A stretch of DNA of 64,000 bases from an uncultured Bacteroidota bacterium. GTDB lineage: Bacteria; Bacteroidota; Bacteroidia; Chitinophagales; Chitinophagaceae. The stretch covers positions 1 through 64,000 of the forward strand of contig CAIKYB010000009.1 in the NCBI GenBank assembly GCA_903831575.1, in the 5' to 3' direction. Positions 1-7,700 of this stretch are shown in pieces. The stretch's first letter is position 1, and each line of letters begins with the position of its first letter. Both the position numbers and the translations under genes were made by a program. Below the pieces are notes generated by a model that saw only the letters and a list, made by a program, of their open reading frames with translations, was not told where the DNA came from and did no database searches.

Positions 1-369
1 GTACGCACAAATTCAACACTTGAATCGGTGACAATATTCAGGACTGAGATGGAAAAGTACCGTCAGAGCGTACCGCAGGAATATGTAGATTTCACAAAAT
101 CGGCACTACTAAAGAGCAATGCCCGCAACTTCGAGAAAACAGGAAGTCTTCTCGCAATGCTGAACACGATGGCAATGAATGGCTTACCCGCAGATTATAT
201 CAAGCAGCAGGAAGCCTTTGTAAAGGGACTTACAACCGATAAAGTCCTTGAGTTGGCAAATAAATATATTGACCCTGCAAAAATGTATTATGTGGTAGCG
301 GGCGATGCCAAAACACAACTCAATGATCTTGAAAAAGTCGGATTAGGGAAACCGATTCTGGTAAAATAA
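1..369 (+). CDS. M16 family metallopeptidase, C-terminal part (5' truncated by window edge)
   Basis: The reading frame is open from base 1, so the gene starts upstream of the window; about 122 codons are visible before TAA. The visible part ends with the fold seen at the end of M16 (insulinase/processing-peptidase-like) subunits: a helix-rich stretch, then ADYIKQQEAFVKGLTTDKV, then a strand with YYVVAGDAK. In this family that strand closes the C-terminal half-domain, as in the two M16 genes at 38519-41960. The catalytic HxxEH motif would be upstream and cannot be judged. By hand count the first 300 bases are about 43% G+C, clearly richer than the roughly 32-36% of later genes, so this gene may have a different history or belong to another contig. 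Confidence 0.75.
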   Translation, partial: VRTNSTLESVTIFRTEMEKYRQSVPQEYVDFTKSALLKSNARNFEKTGSLLAMLNTMAMNGLPADYIKQQEAFVKGLTTDKVLELANKYIDPAKMYYVVAGDAKTQLNDLEKVGLGKPILVK

Positions 370-377
370 GTTATCCC

Positions 378-459
378 TTAACTGCAAAGTGCGAAAAGAT
401 ATTTAAATGCCGCATTGACTATCTGTACTCTGCGTCTTCTTTATGTGCTTTGCAGTTAA
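378..459. repeat. Perfect 12-bp inverted repeat, dispersed intergenic element
   Basis: TTAACTGCAAAG (378-389) is the exact reverse complement of CTTTGCAGTTAA (448-459), with 58 bases between that contain a TCTGCGTCTTC-like core. Intergenic elements of this flavour (TTTGCG/CTGCGTC text bounded by complementary arms) are common in Bacteroidota genomes. It follows the M16 stop codon by 8 bases, so it may also act as a 3' structure. Confidence 0.6.
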
Positions 460-460
460 A

Positions 461-493
461 TTGTTTTTATTGATGATTTTTTTTATAAATTTG
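461..493 (+). promoter_or_regulatory. Bacteroidota-type promoter of the tRNA-Leu locus
   Basis: TAAATTTG at 486-493 matches the -7 consensus TAnnTTTG. TTG at 461-463 lies 22 bases upstream, within the usual -33 spacing. Transcription would start near 500, just before the first (broken) tRNA-Leu copy at 508. The placement suggests that the broken copy occupies the original tRNA position. Confidence 0.55.
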
Positions 494-507
494 CACCACC
501 AAAAAGC

Positions 508-559
508 GCCCGGATGGTGGAATTCCCGCCGAAGCGGGACAGGGTCCGACACGCAGGAC
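508..559 (+). pseudogene. Broken tRNA-Leu 5' half interrupted by a GC-rich hairpin
   Basis: Bases 508-523 (GCCCGGATGGTGGAAT) are identical to the start of the tRNA-Leu at 588. Bases 548-559 (GACACGCAGGAC) are identical to its D-arm end and anticodon 5' stem. Between them 24 bases replace the short D-loop piece GGTA, including the hairpin TCCCGC-CGAA-GCGGGA at 524-539. After 559 the similarity stops before the anticodon loop, so there is no anticodon, variable arm or T arm. This is a tRNA fragment, not a gene. Confidence 0.75.
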
Positions 560-587
560 ATGTTGTTTGATTGATGATAGTTAATAC

Positions 588-672
588 GCCCGGATGGTGG
601 AATGGTAGACACGCAGGACTTAAAATCCTGTTCGCAGTAATGCGAGTGACGGTTCAATTCCGTTCCCGAGTA
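588..672 (+). tRNA. tRNA-Leu (anticodon UAA), with imperfect acceptor stem
   Basis: The 85-base class II fold can be drawn by hand: 5' acceptor GCCCGGA (588-594), U8, D arm, anticodon stem CAGGA/TCCTG with loop CTTAAAA (anticodon TAA), long variable arm TCGCA-GTAA-TGCGA, T arm GACGG-TTCAATT-CCGTT, and 3' acceptor CCCGAGT (665-671) with discriminator A672. CCA is not encoded, as is usual in this phylum. The acceptor stem has two mismatches (C590 with A669, A594 with C665) and one G.U pair, so the gene may be decaying or may have had one end replaced. All other arms are sound. Confidence 0.8.
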
Positions 673-674
673 CT

Positions 675-727
675 AAAAAGTCAGAACGAAAATGAGAGCG
701 AGAGCGATCATGGAGGTCTGACTTTTT
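675..727 (+). terminator. Long-loop terminator-like inverted repeat after tRNA-Leu
   Basis: AAAAAGTCAGA (675-685) pairs with TCTGACTTTTT (717-727), followed by more T. The 31-base loop contains GAGAGCGAGAGCGA, which is itself complementary to the TCGCTCTC text just downstream. It is plausible as the tRNA transcript terminator, although the loop is long. Confidence 0.5.
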
Positions 728-730
728 TTA

Positions 731-803
731 TTCGCTCTCATTCTGTTTTTCATTCTGATTAATATTTATTTGCTCTCATTTTGTTTCTCGCTCTGATTTC
801 TAT
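731..803. repeat. Imperfect short repeats of GCTCTCATTnTG
   Basis: The text CGCTCTCATTCTG, then TTTGCTCTCATTTTG, then CTCGCTCTGATTT recurs about every 20-40 bases, and the reverse complement (AATGAGAGCGAG) sits in the terminator loop upstream. This fills most of the stretch between the tRNA and yceI. No coding potential is seen. Confidence 0.5.
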
Positions 804-883
804 CATTCCTTCTGTTTTTTCATCAACTTTATTCGATTTTTTTCCTTTGCTGGAAAAAGTACTATTATTTACTTTAGCGCAAA

Positions 884-920
884 ATCGTAAATGATTACGA
901 TCATGCTTACCAAAAGGTAA
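884..920. promoter_or_regulatory. Two adjacent palindromes upstream of the YceI gene
   Basis: ATCGTAA-ATGA-TTACGAT (884-901) and TTACC-AAAA-GGTAA (907-920) are both perfect inverted repeats with a 4-base centre. Their centres (892.5 and 913.5) are 21 bp apart, two helical turns, so dimeric regulators would bind on the same face. A -7-like TAATTTTG lies at 949-956. They are likely operators for an unknown regulator. Confidence 0.45.
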
Positions 921-948
921 CTGCTATACTTTTTTAATTAAATGTTGT

Positions 949-956
949 TAATTTTG
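949..956 (+). promoter_or_regulatory. Candidate -7 element for the YceI gene
   Basis: TAATTTTG fits TAnnTTTG and lies 28 bases before the ATG. No good -33 TTG is seen at the expected distance, which would fit a promoter that needs an activator bound at the palindromes upstream. Confidence 0.35.
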
Positions 957-983
957 CTTTTTAAATTTTAAAAAATTCAAAGC

Positions 984-1583
984 ATGAAAAATTCGTTTAA
1001 ATCATTTCTCTTTTTTGTAGTAATTTTTACTTCTCTAACAGCAGTTTCTCAAACTATTAAACAATGGAAAGTTGATGATGTTCACTCTTCTGTTAAATTT
1101 TCTGTTTCTCATTTAGTAATTTCTGAAGTTGACGGAAATTTTAAAGTATATGAAGGGAATATTACTGCAGCAAAGCCAGATTTTACAGATGCCGTAATTG
1201 ATTTCTCTATTGATGTAAACAGTATTAATACTGATAATGTAATGAGGGATGGTCATTTAAAGTCAGACGATTTTTTTAGTGCAGCAAAATATCCAAAAAT
1301 GGTATTTAAGAGTATTTCGTTTAAGAAAAAAACGGGCAAACAATATGAACTAATAGGGGATTTAACTATAAGAGATGTTACTAAAAAAGTAGTATTCGCT
1401 GTTAAATATGGGGGGACTGGAAAAGATGCATATGGGAACACGAAAGCTGGGTTTAAATTAACTGGGAAAATCAACAGATTTGATTATGGTTTAAAATGGA
1501 ATGCTTTAACCGAATTAGGAGGAGCTACTGTTGGGAAAGAGGTGAAATTGGAGAGTAATCTAGAGTTTACTTTAAATAAATAA
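984..1583 (+). CDS. YceI family protein (lipid-binding lipocalin-like)
   Basis: This 199-residue protein has a clear signal peptide (MKNSFKSFLFFVVIFTSL, cleavage near AVSQ), so it is exported. The mature part has the YceI pattern: WKVDDVHSSVKFSVSHLVISE near residues 29-49, a DFSIDVNSINT strand near 74, RDGHLKSDDFF near 87-97, and a C-terminal GKEVKLESNLEF strand. YceI proteins form an eight-stranded barrel that binds long isoprenoid or fatty-acyl chains in the periplasm. The exact ligand cannot be read from sequence. The length is typical. The gene stands alone, bounded by palindromes upstream and a strong terminator downstream. Confidence 0.9.
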   Translation: MKNSFKSFLFFVVIFTSLTAVSQTIKQWKVDDVHSSVKFSVSHLVISEVDGNFKVYEGNITAAKPDFTDAVIDFSIDVNSINTDNVMRDGHLKSDDFFSAAKYPKMVFKSISFKKKTGKQYELIGDLTIRDVTKKVVFAVKYGGTGKDAYGNTKAGFKLTGKINRFDYGLKWNALTELGGATVGKEVKLESNLEFTLNK

Positions 1584-1620
1584 TTGCATTTTAGTAGTAT
1601 CGTATATCACTCCTAAAATA

Positions 1621-1656
1621 ATAAAAGCCCGATTATGAAAATATTCGGGCTTTTAT
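1621..1656. terminator. Bidirectional terminator between yceI-like gene and giant surface protein
   Basis: ATAAAAGCCCGA (1621-1632) pairs perfectly with TCGGGCTTTTAT (1645-1656), with a 12-base loop. The GC core with A and T flanks gives a U-run on both strands, serving the two convergent genes. Confidence 0.85.
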
Positions 1657-1714
1657 TATAGTGTTTTTTTCTTCTTTTATACTGCTTTCTACTTACTGCG
1701 TATATAGTAGATGG

Positions 1715-4700
1715 TTATTTCACAATCATTTCTTTTGTAAGAAATAAATCATTTAAACTTTTTAATTTTAAAATGTAGTAGCCTGAGGGGAGTGTTTTAG
1801 GTAATTGAATTTTATGTATTTGATGATTTTGTACAAATTTTATTTGTTTTGAAAATAATAATTGTCCATTTGCGCTACAAATTTCTAGTGTATACTGACC
1901 ACTTTGAAGCCCCGTATATTGTAGAGATAAAGTTTTTTCTGGTACAGGGTTAGGAAATACATTGATTTTTGAAATGGAGAGAACTCCTTTTACTTTTGCT
2001 ATTTTGCTAAGTAAATAAGTGCCATTGTTTTTATTAGCTTTAATTCTGTAAAAAAGGTCATCGTTGTATTCAATGGAATCTAGAGATTGATAATTTACAA
2101 ATCCTCCATTATTCATAAGGGGATTAATCTTTTGAATTGATGTAAAATTAATGCCATCAAAACTCCTTTCAATATCATAATAACTAATGTCTATTTCTTC
2201 CTCAATACTCCAATTTAGTTGAATAGTATTTTCATTTTTTCTGAAAGCAATGAAGTTGCTAAAGCTTAAGGGTAATGCATTCATCAGGCGATATACAATC
2301 AGAAATCTATTATTTGCAGCTGATGAACTGATATTGGTTACACTAAAATCATAAGAAGTTGTATCTTCTATTGATAGCGTTGTTGTTGATTGAAGATATT
2401 GGTCAATCAAATAGGGGGTCAATCCAAAAGAAATTAAGTTTGTGGGTTGAAACTTGATTCTGTAGTTTCCGATTCTCAAGTTAGAAATTGAATAATAAAT
2501 AGTATCATTAGAAGTAGGCATTTGTTTTGCTTCAATAGCTAAAACTTTTCCGTTACTTAATATTCCGAAATTCTCTCCTGTATTACTAAGTTTGATTGCA
2601 TCATCTGCATTAAGTTCATTTGAATAATCTGTGTTGAAAGCCAGTAAATTCCCATCTGCTAATTTCATTACCCCATTATTCAAAACAAATAAATTCGTTT
2701 CAAAAAATTGATTTCCTAAAGTATTGGAGTTATTTATTGAAGTAATTCTGTTTACCAGATTGCTTCCTGCTGTTTTTGCTTGTTCCGTAAAAGTTACCGT
2801 TCCTCCTGCACCTGCTGCATGCATAAAAAATGCTTGTCCAGATTGAATTTTAGGATTCGACACTGAAGCTGGATAGTAAGTAGTACCTCCGGGAACAGGA
2901 ATCCAATTGTTTATGGCACTTATTGTTTGGTATCCACCAAGATTATTAGAACCAGAAAGCGTAGGGTCCCACACATAAAATAGGTTATCTATAGAGGTGC
3001 TTCTGTTAAAAATAATACCAGTGTTGTTTGAAAAGTCAATGGTAGATGGGTAGGGGTTAGCAACTGATTGATACTTACCAGCAGCCAAAGATATTATTGG
3101 CGGGGCTTCATTTCCTCTTGCATAAATCATTCCCCTTTCTCTCAAAGTTGTTGGCTCTGCAACTTGTGTAAAGCTAGTATCATTCCTATTGCCCCGAATA
3201 AAAATCATATATCCTTTAGTATTTTGGATTGGGTAGCTAATCGTATTCGGAACTCCTATAAAAGTGTTTGTAGCGGAGTCGTATATCTTCATTGATGGCG
3301 CACTTGTTCTAGAATCGAAACCAAGTGAAAGTGCATTTGCAGATTCGCCGGTGATTTGTGTACCAAAACCAGGGTTGAGATTTTGGTTTGGTATAGCCGC
3401 ATTTTCCTGCCATGCTTGCTTAATTGTTTGTAACCCACGAATAGGTGCAGCAATAAATTGCCATGATTTTCCATGTTGACCGTTAGCTGTACCGGTAGCT
3501 ATGTATCTTTCAACAACGAATCTTCCTGTGCCATAAGTAAATCCAGCATTATTTCCAATTACTGAAACTGATGCTGTAGCAGTTGAATTCGATTTAAGGG
3601 TAATATCGAAATCTCCAAGTGCTAGGATTCCGGAAGTTGGTCTTAATTCTTTTTGAATGAATATTGAATTATTGAGCGTTACACCGGAAGGATTATTAAT
3701 TTGTAGTGTATCCATTGACGTTATTAATCCGGTTCCAGGGAAAGATTGTATTGTATTCCCCGTCAAACTAATTTTTCCATTATTAATCAGTGTGCCATTA
3801 TTATTAAAGTTCCCCAAAGTAGAAAGCGAACCTGAATTATTTATTGTTAATGTTGATCCGGAATTTATGGTGACAGCCAAACAAATAGCATTTGTATTAA
3901 TTATAGGGAAGTTAGTAACAGTTGAAGGGATGACAACATTTTTTGTAGCATCAGGAATTCCGCCACACCAATTCGCTTGGTCATTCCAATTAGAATTTAT
4001 ACCTAACCAGGTTGAAGTATTGGGTATAATATTGGTAGTAATTGTAATTGAATTGGAGTCAACGCAACCTAGTGTATTGGTTATAAAAACAGCATATATT
4101 CCTGGAGTGCTGACGTTAATAACCGGATTTGTACCCAATGCAGCATTCCAATTATAAGTTGTCCCACCTGAGGCTGTTAATGTGATTGAAAGATTGGAAC
4201 AACTAATGAGTGTTGAAGAATTGATACTTATTGTTGCCGTAGGAGAAGCTTTTACATTTAAAGAGCCAGTTATTGTTGAGGCTGTACAGGAAGGCCCAAT
4301 AGTAGTAACCGTGTAATTAAATATGCCGGTTTGTGTTGGTTTACCAGCAATAGTGAAAACTCCTAAATTGAAAGAAGTAATTAATCCAGTAGGCAATCCT
4401 GTTGCTGTTACATTTGTAATATTCCCAGCAGCTTGCATTACAATATTATTAATAGGACTTCTTAAGCAAATACTTTGATTAGTTGTTGTCTGTGCAGATG
4501 TAAGGGTAAGTGATTGTCCAAGTGAATTTATTTGTCCATAAAAAGTTCTTGGAGCACATGTTGAAGACAAAGAAATGGTGTAATTGAAAGTTCCGAAAAC
4601 TGTTGGAGAGCCGCTTATCAAGAGGTTTAATCCATTAAAAGTATAATTAACCCCTGGTGGCAATCCTGTCACTATAACGCTACCGCCAGACCCCACGTTT

Positions 4701-7700
4701 AAAGAAACAGGAATGATAGGATTGTTGATACAAACGCTTTGAGTATCTGTAGAAGGACTTGACACAAGAGTGATGAATGGCGACATTGATGCAAATGAAA
4801 TATCATCAATTCCAAAGCTATTGCCAATAAAGGAGGTCTGAGTGTTTGTGATTGATAAAATTGCACTTGTAGATGTTCCGGAATTCCATATAGTATAGAA
4901 TCTTGTCCAGTTGTCTGCTGATGTATCAGAGTTGCCTCTGTTCTGAAGATTTAAAATATTGCCAACCTGAGTAGAATTGATCTCGAATTTTAATTTGCCA
5001 TTGAACCCCAAACTATTTAAACTCATTCCCCATGCTGAAAAATAATAATTGGTATTTGGAGTTACCTGAACTGTATCTTGCCACAAAATTGGAGCAGCAA
5101 AAGCAAACCCGTGAACAATCATGAAATTGCCTGTTCCACTTGTATGATCATGTCCCCAGTACAAATTATTATACTTGTTCGCATTTGTACCGATACCATA
5201 TTTCCCAGGTAACAAAAGCTCTCTGTTATAATTTATAGAATCCGGAACATAAACATATCGCTGAGTTCCACTTGGGGTTGTTATAAAACCTGTATTCCCT
5301 AAATCGAAATTGCCATTCTGAACTAGTTCAGTTGAAACAGCAATAGTAGCTGTAGCTCTACATCCATTGATATTAGTCGCTGTTACAGTATAAGAACCTA
5401 CTAAATCAACCGTTGTAGTATCAGTAGTAGCTCCATTATTCCAATAGTAGGAATAAGTGCCGGCAGGTGAAGGTAAAGCTTTGAGTTTTACTCTTCCTGG
5501 TTGTGAACAATAATCGGATAATACTGAAATTGTTGGAATATTAATAATGTTAATAGTACCTGTTGTCGTTACCGTTGTGCTAGAAGTTGAACAAATTCCA
5601 CCAGTTACAGTTAATGTGTAGTTGAAGTTGCCTGTTAGTGTTGGAGTCCCACTGATAGTGATCATTCCAGATGAAACAATAAAGCTCACGCCATTTGGTA
5701 AACCTGTTATAGAAACAGCATTTGAGTTAATATTACCACTGGCATTATATACAATATTTATGATTGGACTTCCAATACATACAGATTGATTATTGCTATT
5801 TGTGTTTGAAGTTAATACTAATGATTGCCCTTGAGAGGTAATTTGTCCGTTAAATGATTTTGCAACGCATCCTGAAATTGATACTGAATAATTAAATACT
5901 CCAAGTGAAGTAGGTGAGCCACTTATAGTTAATTTGTATCCATTAAAAGTATAATTAACTCCAGGGGGCAAACCCGATACAACAGGGGATATAGAATCAG
6001 CGCCAATATTTAAAACTACAGTATCTATTGGTGTATTCAAGCAAACAGTTTGTGTATCTGTTGCAGCCGAAGAAACAAGTGAAATAAATGGGGATAAAAT
6101 TCCAATTGATATATCATCTAACCCAAAACTATTTCCAATAGAAAAAGTTTGAACATCCGTGATTGCAAATGATGCAGAAGTTGCCGTGCCAGAATTCCAG
6201 GTGCTATAAAAACGAGACCAATTATCAGGCGATGTTGAAGATTGCCCGTGATTGCTAAGAGTTAAGTTTGTGCCTAACTGATTTCCGTTTACTGTGAATT
6301 TTAAAATAGGGTTATTATTAAGACTATCCAACCCTTGTGCCCATGCAGAAAAATAATATATTGTATTTGGGGTTACGCTGATAGTTTTTTCCCAAGCAAT
6401 AACTTGAACCAATGGAAATCCATGAACAATCATGAAATTGCCGCTCCCTGTTGTATGATCGTGTCCCTGGTATCCATTATTATAATTGTTGGCATTTGTA
6501 CCAATTCCAAATAAACCAGGTGTTGTTAATTCTGTTTGAGAATTAGGCGCATCCTGCACATAATTATACTGCTGATTTAAAAAGAGTGGTGTGTTAAAAC
6601 CGGTATTCCCAGAATTAAAATTTCCGTTTACAGCAAATTCGTTGCTGACGTTTATAGAAGCTGTGTTTGAGCAACCATTGATATTAGTTACTACAACTGA
6701 ATAATTTCCTGCAGCATTTACAGATGTGTTATCTGAAGTGGCTCCGTTACTCCATAAATAAGTGTAAGTGCCAGCAGGTAAAGGGTATGCTTTTAGTTTT
6801 ATTTTTCCGGGAATGGCACAATAATTTGCTTTTATTGTAACGGTTGGATTTGCATATATTTTTATTGCACCAGTAGTTGTAGTAGCAGTTCCGCATGATA
6901 CAGTTGAATTTATTGTATAAGTATAGACTCCAGTAAGTGTTGGGGTCCCGGAAATGGTAATGTTATTTGAAGCGTAATTATAACCAACACCATTGGGTAA
7001 GCCTGTAATTGTTATTCCGGTAATATTTCCCGCAGTTGAATACGTAATTCTTTTTGATGTATCTCCAAGACAAACATTCTGATTATTTGTAGTTGCTGGT
7101 GAGGTTAAGAATATTCCTACAACAACATTTACACTGGCTAGAGTTTGACAACTCAGATTATTTGTAACAGTAACGGTGTATGTACCCGAAGTAGTAACAG
7201 AAATTGTATCTGTAGTTTTTCCATTCGACCAGAAGAATGTATTTGTTCCAGTTGGGGTAACCACAGCTTTTAAAAGTGCTTTCCCTGGGATAGTACAATA
7301 ATCAACAGTGATATTTACAGTTGGCCTTGCCTTGATTGTTAATGTACCCGTATAAGAAGTGGTTGCAGAGCATCCACCACCACTTATTGTTATGTTGTAA
7401 GTAAAAGTGCCACTAACTGTTGGAGTGCCGCTTATGGTTAGAATACCAACATTGAATACATAACTCAAACCTGAAGGAAGTCCAGTAACATTTACTGCAG
7501 TAACTGAAGGAATCGCGTTATAAATAATGTTTAAAATTGGAGAATTAATGCAAACACTTTGGTTAGTTGTTGCGACAGCTGAATTTAGAATTAAGTTTGA
7601 ATTTTGAGAAATTATTTGCCCAAGAAATTTTTTTATGTTACATCCTAGAGTTGAAACTGTATAATTAAAAGTGCCGTCAACAGTTGGAGTGCCTGAAATC

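Noticed and set aside
571-762. Open frame across the tRNA-Leu
   Set aside because: It overlaps the tRNA and its terminator, and has no protein-like features.
3657-4157. A 166-codon open frame on the plus strand inside the giant gene
   Set aside because: It is antisense to repeat-rich coding sequence; its translation is hydrophobic low-complexity with no motif. It is a shadow of the real frame.
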